Source: Hungatella sp.
GTDB taxonomy: Bacteria; Bacillota; Clostridia; Lachnospirales; Lachnospiraceae
DNA: 64,000 nt
Direction of reading: 5' to 3'
Assembly: GCA_022796015.1 (NCBI GenBank)
Contig: JAAWHU010000004.1
Span: 1-64,000 of the forward strand
In this document: piece after piece, positions 49,097 to 57,606 of the stretch
Layout: each line of letters opens with the position of its first letter
Position numbering within the stretch: position 1 is the stretch's first letter
Translations under genes and position numbers: made by a program
Notes under the pieces: generated by a model
Databases searched by the model: none
What the model was told of the DNA's origin: nothing
What the model saw: only the letters and a program-made list of their open reading frames with translations

Positions 49097-50266
49097 ATGA
49101 AAGAACAGCTTTTCAGCGCAATCGAGGATCAGCGCAGCCGCCTTACTGCTATGTCTGATCAGATCTTTGACAATCCGGAATATGAGGGGGAGGAGGTTAT
49201 GGCCTCCGGCCTTCTTACAGACTATCTGAAGGAGAACGGATTTGACGTGGAAACGGGTGTAGGCGGCTTCAAGACAGCCTTCCGGGCAGTCTATGAACAG
49301 GGGAACGGCGGCCCTGTAATCGGAATCCTCTGTGAGTATGATGCTCTTAGAGGCCTTGGCCACGGCTGCGGCCATCACATGCAGGGGCCTTCCTGTCTGG
49401 GCGCTGCCATTGCCTTAAAGAATGCAGGACTTAAGGAGGCTTTTAAGCTGGTGGTCTACGGAACACCGGCGGAGGAGACTCTGGGTTCCAAGTGCGAGAT
49501 GATCAAAAACGGCTGCTTTAAGGAGCTGGATGTGGCATTTATGATGCACGGCGCTCCCAACACCTGTACGGACGTAAAATGTCTGGCCCAGAACAGTTAT
49601 ACCGTCACCTTCCATGGCAGAAGGGCCCACGCAGCCCTTGCCCCGGACAAAGGAAGAAGCGCTTTCGACGCACTTTTAGTAGCCTTCAACGGCGTGGAGT
49701 TTTTAAGGGAGCATGTGCCCGATGATGTGAGGATGCATTACACCGTAGAAGAACTTCCCGGCCCGGCCAATGTGGTGCCTGTAAAAGCTGTAGGCGACTT
49801 CTCCATCCGCTCCTTCTCTAAGACTACCCTGGAGCAGGTGTCTGAGCGTTTCCTTGATATCGTAAAGGGCGCCGCCCTTATTGCAGGAGTAACCTATGAT
49901 GTAGAAAAAGGGACTACCTTCTTCAACAAAATCCCTGTTCTTCTCCTCAACGATCTCCTTATGGATAACGCGAAGCTTGCCGGAGCTCCCCAGCTTGCCC
50001 CGCCCCGGGAAAAGACCGGCTCCACAGATTTCGGCAATGTGATGTATGAGATTCCCGGTTCCTGCATCCGGGTGGCATTTGTTCCCGAGGGGACGGCATC
50101 CCATTCCCAGGAATATGTAGATGCAGGAAAGAGCGAGGCTGCTCACAACTGCGTGATCTACGGCGCCAAGGCGATCGCCGGGGCCTCCTATGACCTGATC
50201 ACTACAGAGGGACTTATGGATAAGGTAAAACAGGAATTTGCCGAGAGCAAGAAGAAAAACGCTTAA
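49097..50266 (+). CDS. M20-family amidohydrolase (AbgB-like)
   Basis: 389 aa zinc-dependent metallohydrolase. The metal-binding HGCGHH and the EE of GTPAEET are present, together with the lid-domain HGRRAHAALAP. This M20D subgroup cleaves amide bonds of N-acyl amino acids or p-aminobenzoyl-glutamate-type substrates. ATG 49097 follows AAAGGAG nine bases upstream; an upstream in-frame ATG lacks a site. It lies 63 bases after the YfcC transporter, so import and cleavage are probably one pathway. Confidence 0.9.
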   Translation: MKEQLFSAIEDQRSRLTAMSDQIFDNPEYEGEEVMASGLLTDYLKENGFDVETGVGGFKTAFRAVYEQGNGGPVIGILCEYDALRGLGHGCGHHMQGPSCLGAAIALKNAGLKEAFKLVVYGTPAEETLGSKCEMIKNGCFKELDVAFMMHGAPNTCTDVKCLAQNSYTVTFHGRRAHAALAPDKGRSAFDALLVAFNGVEFLREHVPDDVRMHYTVEELPGPANVVPVKAVGDFSIRSFSKTTLEQVSERFLDIVKGAALIAGVTYDVEKGTTFFNKIPVLLLNDLLMDNAKLAGAPQLAPPREKTGSTDFGNVMYEIPGSCIRVAFVPEGTASHSQEYVDAGKSEAAHNCVIYGAKAIAGASYDLITTEGLMDKVKQEFAESKKKNA

Positions 50267-50274
50267 ACCTTGTT

Positions 50275-50300
50275 AAGGGCGGGAGTTAATCCCGCCCTTT
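50275..50300. terminator. Bidirectional terminator between convergent genes
   Basis: AAGGGCGGGA/TCCCGCCCTT stem and 5-base loop, T run on the plus strand. The molybdoenzyme stop codon lies inside the stem. Confidence 0.9.
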
Positions 50301-53300
50301 CATCAGTTTTTCAATCCGGTCTGCCAGCTCCTCCGCAGAGACAGGGAGCTCCAAAGGATAATTGCAGATGTATTTGGGGTAGCTGCTGTCTTTGAGCCCT
50401 TCAATCAAGATAATATCCGCCTCTCCAAAGGCCTGAAGCAGCATGGTGATATGGGGCTCCCGGCACTCTTTGGCAACCATAAACCGTCTGGAGGAATACA
50501 CTGCCGTCCCATAAGCTCCTGCTTTCTGGAAACGGTAGCTGTCTGTCCCCGGCACATCACTTTCAAAGTCATGGCCATCGTGCTTTACCACTGCCACCTT
50601 ATATCCCCTGCGGTTAAGCTCGGGAATCAGCCTGGTAATCATTGTGGTTTTCCCTGTATTTTTAAAACCACTGACCGCAAAAAGAAAGGGAGCCTTCTTT
50701 TTGCCGTGTTCCAAAAGCCAGGAGTATTCCTTCGGCGTGTTGATATTGACGGTGCTGTAGTCCTGATCTCCCAGTTCCACGGCCTCATATCCGGCTTTCT
50801 TTATTACTTCTGTCATCTTCCGGTTTCCCGCCTTAAGCTCTTCAAGAAGCAGAGGCAGCGCCTCTTTGGGATAGATTCCCAGAAGAGGCTGAAGCCGGCC
50901 CTTTGCCTGGGCCACTACGATGCCCGGCTTTTCCTCATACCGTGTCACAAGCTTTTCCACAATCCCGCCATCTATGAGAGGCATATCACAGGCAGCTACA
51001 AAGAGGGCCTGCTCTCTGCAGGTCTCAAGCCCTGTGCAGATCCCTCCCAAAGGCCCCAGGCCGGGATAACGGTCCTCCACAAGGGGAAGCTCCACATTCT
51101 CGTAGCCTTCTCGCCTCTCCACTGACAGGCAGGTCCGCTCAAACCCTTTCATGGCCTTTAAGATACGCCGGTAAAAAGCCTCCCCCTCATATTCCAGATA
51201 CAGCTTTTTTCTTCCTTCCATTCTGCGGCAGCTGCCCCCCGCCAGGATGTAGCCGGCAATATGGTTCCTCTTTTTCTCCGGCACCTCTGCTTTCTTTACC
51301 TCCACCAGATTGGTATGCTGAGGATTTCCCTTGGCATAGGCAGTGGGCCGGAGGGAGGTAAGCACATTGATGGAACCGGCTCTGTCTGTGCCTTCTTGAT
51401 CGGGATGATACCAGGCACCCTGTGACAGGGCGGCTACGCCCTCCATAATCCGGTCCGTCACCTTCACCCCAATCCTGATGCGCCCTCTGTCATTCCACAC
51501 AAAAACCTCATCCCCGCTCTTAAGGCCTCTGGCACGGGCATCCTTCTCATGAATCCACAGCACCTGGGGATCTACCTTGTCCATGGCGCGGTTGTTGTCA
51601 TGGATGCTGTGGCATCTGCGCTTGGTGTGCCAGCCAATAAGCTGAAGGGGATACTGCCGGGCCAAAGGATCCTGATGGCCTTCCGGCGGCTCCACATACC
51701 GGGGGATCGCCGGCACAAACTCTTTGTATTCTGTCCGGTAAATTTTCTCCGAGAAGATTTCGATCTTCCCGCTTTTTGTGGGAAAGGGATATTGGTCAGG
51801 GTCTTTGCTCTCCCTCTCAAAAGCGATTACCTCCGGGTTGTTCTCATATCGGTAGATTCCGGCCTCCTTAAAGGCCGCATAATCCGGCAGCTCCCTTTCT
51901 TCTTTTCTCAAATCATTGTATATGGATTCCAGCCATTGTCCCGCAGTCTTTCCCTCTGTAAATTCTTCATAAAGCCCCAGCTTTTCCGCCACCTGGCCAA
52001 GCCATTCATATTCAAATTTTCCCTCGTAAAGAGGTTCTATGACTTTGTTGTTAAAACCCAGAAAATCTCCGTACTGCCAGGGCATGGTAATATTCTCGCA
52101 TTCAAACATGGAGACGCCGGGCAGAAGGATGTCCGCAAATTTGGCGCTGGGCGTCATAAACAGATCACTGCACAAAATAAATTCACACTTGGATGTATCT
52201 TTTAAGATCTCTGACGTCCTGTTGATATGGCTGTGCTGATTAATCAGGCAGTTCCCGGCCAGATTTAAAATCATCTTGATATCCCCTGCCAGATGAAGGC
52301 CTGGGGCATCCCCTTCTATGGTAACCCCGTCAAGCTCCGTCAGCTCATGGCCCCGGACCACTGCCTCTGTCCACAAAAATACAGGAATCTTCATAGGGTA
52401 TGGATTAGGCGGTATGGGGAAAGAAGGCTTTTTATGGCGGCTGTTGTCTGCCACGCCGCTGGCCCACCCGCCTTTTATGCCTACATTGCCGGTCATACAT
52501 GCCAGAAGAATCCCTCCCCTGGTGCTCTGTTCACCGTAAGCATTGCGCTGGGGGCCATAGCCCTGAATCAGGGCCGCCGGTTTTGCCGTGGCATAGCGTA
52601 TGGCAAGACTGCTGATCTGATCCGCCTTTACTCCTGTAATGTCCTGGGCCCACTCCGGAGTCTTGGGAATCCCATCCTTTTCTCCTGTCACATAGGACAG
52701 ATAGCACTCAGAAGGGTCGACTCCCTCCGGCATATGCTCTTTGTCAAATCCCAGACAGCACCGGTTCAGAAATTCCCGGTCTGCAAGATTCTCCTTAATC
52801 ATCACATAGGCCATGGCATCCATCATGGCGCTGTCTGTGGCAGGTCTTATGGGAATCCACTCTGCCCCCAGCATCAGGGCCGTATCGTTCTTTCTTGGAT
52901 CCACCACCACAATGGGAATCCCTTTTTCCCTGGCCTTCTTCAGATAATACATGGTGGTATCGAACTTGGTCTCAGCCGGGTTGTGGCCCCATAGGATAAT
53001 CAGGTTGGTGTTAAGCCAGTCTTCTAAGCTGTTGCCTGTCTGGTTGGTTCCATACATCAGGCTGGTGGCCTGACGGATACAGGCCGTGCTGTAGGAATTA
53101 TAGTAATCCAGATATCCCCCATCCAGGCTTAAAAGCCTTTTGGCAAACGTGGTGCCCCGCAAAAGGGCGCTGATTCCCGTGGCATAGTTCACATATCTGG
53201 AACCCGGCCCATAGGTGTCCCTTATGCGTATCCACTCTGCCGCGATGGTATCCACCGCCTCCTGCCAGGTGATTCTCTCAAATTTTCCTTCTCCTCTCTG

Positions 53301-53531
53301 CCCTGTCCTTTTCATGGGATAGCGCAGCCTGTCCTCCCCCAAAAAGGTCTTGTGATAATTCATTCCCCGGACACAGGCCGTAAGGGGAACCCTGCACCCT
53401 GCCGCCTCTGCCGTGTCTGTAGTCAGCTTCTCTATTTTCCCGTCCCGCACATGGGCATGGATCACACACCGCCCGCCGCAGTTGTTCCTCCCTGTGGTGT
53501 GGATCACCTTTACTTCCTCCTGATGGCTCAT
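50286..53531 (-). CDS. DMSO-reductase-family molybdoenzyme fused to MobA and MobB
   Basis: 1081 aa in one frame. Residues about 1-755 are a DmsA-type Mo-bisPGD oxidoreductase: Fe-S region NCGGRC (Cys18, Cys22) with later Cys53 in LTACVRG, RLRYPMKRTGQRGEGKFERITW, the likely Mo-ligand Ser148 in YNSYSTACI, and the C-terminal cofactor cap WHTKRRCHSIHDN. About 758-945 is MobA (ILAGGSCRRMEGRKK, VEDRYPGLGPLGGI, AACDMPLID), which adds GMP to molybdopterin. About 950-1081 is MobB (SGFKNTGKTTMI P-loop, KHDGHDF, PGTDSYRFQ). ATG 53531 follows AGAGGACGG. The first Cys of the usual C-x3-C-x3-C cluster motif is Gly14 here. No DmsB, DmsC or Tat signal is seen, so it is cytoplasmic and its electron partner unknown. 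Substrate not predictable. Confidence 0.93.
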   Translation of the reverse strand: MSHQEEVKVIHTTGRNNCGGRCVIHAHVRDGKIEKLTTDTAEAAGCRVPLTACVRGMNYHKTFLGEDRLRYPMKRTGQRGEGKFERITWQEAVDTIAAEWIRIRDTYGPGSRYVNYATGISALLRGTTFAKRLLSLDGGYLDYYNSYSTACIRQATSLMYGTNQTGNSLEDWLNTNLIILWGHNPAETKFDTTMYYLKKAREKGIPIVVVDPRKNDTALMLGAEWIPIRPATDSAMMDAMAYVMIKENLADREFLNRCCLGFDKEHMPEGVDPSECYLSYVTGEKDGIPKTPEWAQDITGVKADQISSLAIRYATAKPAALIQGYGPQRNAYGEQSTRGGILLACMTGNVGIKGGWASGVADNSRHKKPSFPIPPNPYPMKIPVFLWTEAVVRGHELTELDGVTIEGDAPGLHLAGDIKMILNLAGNCLINQHSHINRTSEILKDTSKCEFILCSDLFMTPSAKFADILLPGVSMFECENITMPWQYGDFLGFNNKVIEPLYEGKFEYEWLGQVAEKLGLYEEFTEGKTAGQWLESIYNDLRKEERELPDYAAFKEAGIYRYENNPEVIAFERESKDPDQYPFPTKSGKIEIFSEKIYRTEYKEFVPAIPRYVEPPEGHQDPLARQYPLQLIGWHTKRRCHSIHDNNRAMDKVDPQVLWIHEKDARARGLKSGDEVFVWNDRGRIRIGVKVTDRIMEGVAALSQGAWYHPDQEGTDRAGSINVLTSLRPTAYAKGNPQHTNLVEVKKAEVPEKKRNHIAGYILAGGSCRRMEGRKKLYLEYEGEAFYRRILKAMKGFERTCLSVERREGYENVELPLVEDRYPGLGPLGGICTGLETCREQALFVAACDMPLIDGGIVEKLVTRYEEKPGIVVAQAKGRLQPLLGIYPKEALPLLLEELKAGNRKMTEVIKKAGYEAVELGDQDYSTVNINTPKEYSWLLEHGKKKAPFLFAVSGFKNTGKTTMITRLIPELNRRGYKVAVVKHDGHDFESDVPGTDSYRFQKAGAYGTAVYSSRRFMVAKECREPHITMLLQAFGEADIILIEGLKDSSYPKYICNYPLELPVSAEELADRIEKLMKGRD

Positions 53532-53593
53532 TTCCCGTCCTCTTTTCCTCATATTCTTCAGGCCTTTGACACCTGTCCAGGTTTATAAGAATT

Positions 53594-53622
53594 ATTTTAC
53601 AATATGTTCTGATTTGCCACAA
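53594..53622 (-). promoter_or_regulatory. Promoter of the molybdoenzyme fusion gene
   Basis: TTGTGG (53622-53617), 17 bases, TAAAAT (53599-53594). No Fnr-type TTGAT-N4-ATCAA site found. Confidence 0.5.
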
Positions 53623-53648
53623 GACCTTTCTCTTAAGCACAGGGCCTC

Positions 53649-53677
53649 TTGCCTGTCAGAGCCGGATGTGATAAAAT
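53649..53677 (+). promoter_or_regulatory. Promoter of the TPR-like gene
   Basis: TTGCCT (53649-53654), 17 bases, TAAAAT (53672-53677), divergent from the molybdoenzyme promoter. Confidence 0.6.
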
Positions 53678-53709
53678 ATGGAAAACCGTTGTTCACAAGG
53701 AGACAGGCC

Positions 53710-54117
53710 ATGACCTTACGGGAACAGATCGACTGCTGGTTTCAGTCAGGAGAACACGAGCACACGGTCCAGGCGATTTTAGAGCTGCCTGGTTCTGAAT
53801 GTACAGATGAATTAATGGGCGAGCTGGCCGTAGCCTACAACAATCTGGGGGAATACCAGAAATCCATTCTGGTCTTGGAGGAATTGAGGGACCGGTTCTG
53901 CTTCACGGCTTCCTGGCAGTACCACATGGGATATGCCCTCTATTATTCGGCGATGAAGACTCCGGCCCCGGAAAAGACCAAGTCTCTGCTTTTAAAAGCC
54001 CAGGATGCATTCTTGACAGCACTGCAGCTTAATCCCAAGGAGCACGTAAGACAGGACTGTCTGGAATTTCTTCAGTGGATCCGCGAAGATCTGGGCGCTC
54101 CAAAAACTACTTCATAA
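53710..54117 (+). CDS. TPR-like helical protein
   Basis: 135 aa, cytosolic. Helix-turn-helix repeats of TPR type are visible (LAVAYNNLGEYQKSILVLEEL about 39-59, then WQYHMGYALYYSAM and AFLTALQLNPKEH). Start ATG 53710 follows AAGGAG; the open frame further upstream lacks a start with a site. Likely a protein-interaction module; the partner is unknown. Monocistronic, with a terminator 20 bases after the stop. Confidence 0.8.
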   Translation: MTLREQIDCWFQSGEHEHTVQAILELPGSECTDELMGELAVAYNNLGEYQKSILVLEELRDRFCFTASWQYHMGYALYYSAMKTPAPEKTKSLLLKAQDAFLTALQLNPKEHVRQDCLEFLQWIREDLGAPKTTS

Positions 54118-54137
54118 GAAATCCGACCACAAAAACA

Positions 54138-54157
54138 GGGGAGCCTCTCGGCTCCCC
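54138..54157. terminator. Bidirectional terminator
   Basis: GGGGAGCC/GGCTCCCC stem with a 4-base loop, between the TPR-like gene and the convergent pseudouridine synthase unit. Confidence 0.85.
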
Positions 54158-54163
54158 CTTGCG

Positions 54164-54286
54164 CTATTCCATCTTCAGTTCTTTACACGGCTGAACCATG
54201 GACTCGCCTGTTTTTGATTTGTACTTCATTTGTACGATATCAGTATGCCCCTGTATTTCGTTCTTATGTATGAAGACCTTATCCAT
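54164..54286 (-). CDS. Possible 40-aa protein after the pseudouridine synthase
   Basis: ATG overlaps the preceding stop by eight bases; the sequence MDKVFIHKNEIQGHTDIVQM continues for 20 residues to a stop six bases before a terminator stem. No independent ribosome binding site, so it would depend on coupling. It may simply be untranslated RNA. Confidence 0.3.
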   Translation of the reverse strand: MDKVFIHKNEIQGHTDIVQMKYKSKTGESMVQPCKELKME

Positions 54287-54989
54287 TTTTTTGAAAAAGT
54301 TCAAAACCGGGGCCCTCCGGCTCCGTAAAAAATTCCATAGGCTTCCCGCTGACCGGATGATAAAAGGCAAGGCGGCAGGCAGCAAGGGCCACGGATTCTC
54401 TTATTCTTCCGGGCCCCTTAGGCCCTTTGTCTGTCCAGGACGGATTATACCGGTTATCTCCCCACAGCGGCAGGCCATGTCCGGCAAACTGAACCCGAAT
54501 CTGATGATGGCGGCCTGTGAATAACTCAATTTCCACCAGGGAGAGAGGTTCTGGTTCCTCCCTTTTATCCACAACCCGATACCTTAATTCGGCACGCTTC
54601 GCCCCGGTTATCCCCTTTTCCACAATTCTCGACACATTCTTCCTGCTGTCTCTCAACAAATAATCCACAAAGTTTTCCACATTATCCACAGTTCTCCCGC
54701 AAACGACGGCCATATACATTTTCCTTATTTTTCCTGCGCGAATCTGGTCGCTTAAGGCAGCGGCAGCTCTTTTGGTCTTCCCGTACACCATAACCCCGCC
54801 TACGGGCTTGTCCAGCCTGTGGATAACTCCCACATAGGGTTCCCCCTTCTCTGGGCATAAATTGTGGATATGTTTCTTAATCTCGCTTACCATATCCGGC
54901 TCAAAGGAGGCGGAGGACTGTGATTCCATCCCCACAGGCTTTTTCACCACGATAATTTCCTTATCCTCATATAATACTTCCAGCATCAT
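54279..54989 (-). CDS. RluA-family pseudouridine synthase
   Basis: 236 aa rRNA/tRNA-modifying enzyme. Catalytic Asp is in GVIHRLDKPVGGVMVYGKT; other motifs are KPVGMESQS, the LFTGRHHQIRVQFA strand and NRYNPSWTDKG. Length is short because an N-terminal S4 domain is missing, as in many RluA-type enzymes. ATG after AGGGAGGG. Exact uridine target unknown. Upstream on the same strand is a 36-aa open frame. Confidence 0.93.
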   Translation of the reverse strand: MMLEVLYEDKEIIVVKKPVGMESQSSASFEPDMVSEIKKHIHNLCPEKGEPYVGVIHRLDKPVGGVMVYGKTKRAAAALSDQIRAGKIRKMYMAVVCGRTVDNVENFVDYLLRDSRKNVSRIVEKGITGAKRAELRYRVVDKREEPEPLSLVEIELFTGRHHQIRVQFAGHGLPLWGDNRYNPSWTDKGPKGPGRIRESVALAACRLAFYHPVSGKPMEFFTEPEGPGFELFQKNG

Positions 54990-55004
54990 GTCCCTCCCTG
55001 GCCT

Positions 55005-55115
55005 TTATGACCTGACAGCCGGCCCCAGAAGTCTGTCAAGCTCCTCTTTCCCATGTTCATGTGCCCGGCTTACCTCCTCATACATGGAATTATAAAAATC
55101 CACTGCTGCCTTCAT
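55005..55115 (-). CDS. Small 36-aa helical protein
   Basis: Reads MKAAVDFYNSMYEEVSRAHE then HGKEELDRLLGPAVRS. Strong GGAGGAGAGGAATGTCT precedes the ATG, and the gene sits 15 bases before the pseudouridine synthase on the same strand, so it is probably translated in that operon. Function unknown. Confidence 0.5.
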   Translation of the reverse strand: MKAAVDFYNSMYEEVSRAHEHGKEELDRLLGPAVRS

Positions 55116-55219
55116 AGACATTCCTCTCCTCCAATCACATATACCATCAATAACGCAAAATTTCAAAACCCCTTGCATTTTTTTCTAAGATGCTGTATAG
55201 TATATATCAACAGATGACA

Positions 55220-55270
55220 TAGTTTTTAAAACTACATATAAAAGCTTTTATAACTTATTCATGTAGTTTT
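55220..55270. promoter_or_regulatory. Repeated TAGTTTT/AAAACTA dyads upstream of the hemolysin III gene
   Basis: TAGTTTT-T-AAAACTA (55220-55234) followed 26 bases later by ATGTAGTTTT (55261-55270), which pairs with AAAACTACAT (55228-55237). Three copies of one half-site in an AT-rich region suggest an operator array, or an RNA hairpin in the leader. Confidence 0.4.
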
Positions 55271-55361
55271 ATATTAATAATATGCGCAGGTACAGGAAAG
55301 CCCATACCCTTGGCCGAAGCTTCCGCCTTCACCTTCCCATATTATCCAAGGAGGTTTCACT

Positions 55362-56015
55362 ATGACAAAACTACGAATCAAAGATCCGGGCAGCGCCATC
55401 ACTCATTTTATCGCCATGGTTCTTGCCATCCTTGCGGCCACCCCGCTCCTTGTAAAGTCCTATCGGGACTCCGGCACCTTCACCACCACCGCTCTGGCGG
55501 TTTTCATCACCAGTATGATTCTTCTCTACGCCGCCAGCACCATCTACCATACTTTGGACATCTCGCCTAAGGTAAATAAGCTTCTGCGCAAGGTAGACCA
55601 TATGATGATCTTTATTCTTATTGCAGGTACCTATACCCCTGTGTGCATGGTAGTGCTGGGAGACAGAACCGGCTGGGGGCTTTTGGCCCTGGTGTGGGGC
55701 ATTGCCCTTTTGGGAATCCTGATTAAAGCGTGCTGGATTACCTGCCCTAAGTGGTTCTCCTCCATCCTTTATATCGCCATGGGCTGGGTATGCATCCTGG
55801 CCTTCGGGAAGATCATCCAGGCCCTTCCCCGGGCCGCGTTCGGATGGCTTCTGGCAGGGGGGATTATTTATACCGCAGGAGGCGTCATCTACGCTTTAAA
55901 GCTCCCGCTGTTCAACTCCAGACACCACAACTTCGGTTCCCATGAGATCTTTCACCTTTTTGTCATGGGAGGCAGCTTCTGCCACTATATTATGATGTAT
56001 CAGTTTGTCGCCTAA
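55362..56015 (+). CDS. Hemolysin III / YqfA-family (PAQR) membrane protein
   Basis: 217 aa, seven membrane helices. Conserved metal-type motifs: ITHFIAMVLAI near the start, YHTLDIS...LRKVDHMMIF, and the C-terminal SHEIFHLFVMGGSFCHY. The family holds a zinc-like site formed by these histidines and an Asp; the physiological role in bacteria is not settled despite the hemolysin name. ATG after CAAGGAGGTTTCACT. Confidence 0.92.
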   Translation: MTKLRIKDPGSAITHFIAMVLAILAATPLLVKSYRDSGTFTTTALAVFITSMILLYAASTIYHTLDISPKVNKLLRKVDHMMIFILIAGTYTPVCMVVLGDRTGWGLLALVWGIALLGILIKACWITCPKWFSSILYIAMGWVCILAFGKIIQALPRAAFGWLLAGGIIYTAGGVIYALKLPLFNSRHHNFGSHEIFHLFVMGGSFCHYIMMYQFVA

Positions 56016-56022
56016 TACTCCA

Positions 56023-56047
56023 AAAGCCGGGCCTTAAGCCCGGCTTT
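56023..56047. terminator. Bidirectional terminator
   Basis: AAAGCCGGGC/GCCCGGCTTT stem and 5-base loop between convergent genes; the YesL stop codon falls within it. Confidence 0.9.
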
Positions 56048-56738
56048 CTTCCGTCACACTCTTTTTTCCCCCTTCCTCCTCGTCTGCAAACAGAGGCCGC
56101 AGTTCCATATCCGCCGGATCCTGCTCCTTAGGCATATACCTCTTGAACACCCCGTTAAGCATGTAAGAATTAAAAAACGCAACCAGGGCCACGCCGAAAA
56201 TACTCAGCTGGGGAATATAAGTCACAGACAAAAACAGGATCACCCCATCCACAGCCAGCATCCCGATGGTCTGGAACACATGGCGCACCGCCATAAAAAA
56301 GGAATTGAAGATCGTTCTCTTCACCGGATTATAGAACCTGGCCTGAAGGGGGAACACATAGGTAAACATAGCCAGCCAGACAAAGGTAAAGGCCAGAAAC
56401 ACGGAAACCATAACCGTGCGGAAGGTGGATGGCGAAGCCATCTTCACAAAATAAAAGATATCAATAGCCAGCACAATCCCTGCCGCCAGGAAGATCATCC
56501 AAATCACTGTGGCCTGCTTAAAGTTCTGTTTAAACGACTTGAAAAACGAACGAATCGTATATCCATCATCATCTCTGGCCAGCTTTAAGGTCACATAATA
56601 CATAGCTGTGGTGGAAGCGCCTATGGTAAAAATGGGAATGCTGCAGATAACCCACAAAATATTTACAATCAGCACATCCCAGAATTTCCCGATAAACCGC
56701 CAGACCGGATTATCATAGTTAAACAGACCTGATAACAT
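56034..56738 (-). CDS. YesL (DUF624) family membrane protein
   Basis: 234 aa with about five membrane helices. The opening FNYDNPVWRFIGKFWDVLIVN and the ICSIPIFTIGASTTAMYYV segment are DUF624 hallmarks. Members are often near carbohydrate ABC transporters; that link is not present here. Second of two close ATGs (56738) is chosen because the first is too near the AAGAGGAA site. Function unknown. Confidence 0.85.
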   Translation of the reverse strand: MLSGLFNYDNPVWRFIGKFWDVLIVNILWVICSIPIFTIGASTTAMYYVTLKLARDDDGYTIRSFFKSFKQNFKQATVIWMIFLAAGIVLAIDIFYFVKMASPSTFRTVMVSVFLAFTFVWLAMFTYVFPLQARFYNPVKRTIFNSFFMAVRHVFQTIGMLAVDGVILFLSVTYIPQLSIFGVALVAFFNSYMLNGVFKRYMPKEQDPADMELRPLFADEEEGGKKSVTEESRA

Positions 56739-56925
56739 AGGCATTTCCTCTTTTCTTGTATTTTGTTATACACACATTATCTTTTTATTATATCGAATCC
56801 AGGAGCAAAAATCAATTTTTTGCAAGAAATTCATAGAAACTTTATGAAATATTCGGTTGAAAGTGGTATAATCAAAATTACCCTCCTTGTCCGCGGAGGG
56901 CAAGAAACCTAGAAGGAGAGCCCTC

Positions 56926-57606
56926 ATGTCATTAAAAGAACAATTCAAACAAGAAGTGCAGACCGAACGCCGGAAGCTGAAGGATATGTCCTTTCAGGAC
57001 AAGCTCTGGTACATCTGGGAATATTACAAATTTCATATGGGCGGCGTGGTAATTGCCATCATGCTCCTCTATGTGGTGGGAACCTCCATCTACAATTCCA
57101 CCATCCACCCCGGCCTTTACTGTGCGATTATTAATAACTACTCCAATCAGGAGCTGGATGTTTCCCTTCTGGAGGAGGATTTCCATGCCTATATGAACTT
57201 CGGAAAAAAGGAGCCTGTCTATGTGGAATCCATGTTCATCACCTATGGAGATAATGCCACGGAATACAGCTATGCCTCCATGGCTAAGATCTCTGCCCTT
57301 GTGGCTTCCAGAGACCTGGATGTTCTCATTGCAGACAAGGAGAACATTGACCATTATGCTTCCATGGATGGCCTTTCCGACTTAAAGCAGGTTCTTCCTG
57401 AGGATATTCTTCAGGTTGTGGAGGACCGGCTGGTTTATTCCACCGGCAGCACCGGCGAATCCGTGGCAGTGTCCATTGACATTGCCGGAACTCCCTTCGC
57501 TCTTGCCATGCATCTCTCGGACAATGCCTCAAACCTTACTCTCCTTGACAATTCCACTCATAGAGACAATGGCATTGCCCTGATTCGATATATTTTTGAC
57601 CTGTAA
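56926..57606 (+). CDS. Membrane-anchored extracytoplasmic protein, function unknown
   Basis: 226 aa. A cytoplasmic charged N-terminus (about 1-35, EQFKQEVQTERRKLKDM), one membrane helix (MGGVVIAIMLLYVVGTSIY), and a domain outside the membrane with alternating strands and helices. The start at ATG 56926 follows AAGGAGAG. A TATAAT at 56867-56872 lies about 50 bases upstream. Its last 71 bases also encode the end of the convergent acetyltransferase gene. The family is not one I can name. Confidence 0.75.
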   Translation: MSLKEQFKQEVQTERRKLKDMSFQDKLWYIWEYYKFHMGGVVIAIMLLYVVGTSIYNSTIHPGLYCAIINNYSNQELDVSLLEEDFHAYMNFGKKEPVYVESMFITYGDNATEYSYASMAKISALVASRDLDVLIADKENIDHYASMDGLSDLKQVLPEDILQVVEDRLVYSTGSTGESVAVSIDIAGTPFALAMHLSDNASNLTLLDNSTHRDNGIALIRYIFDL

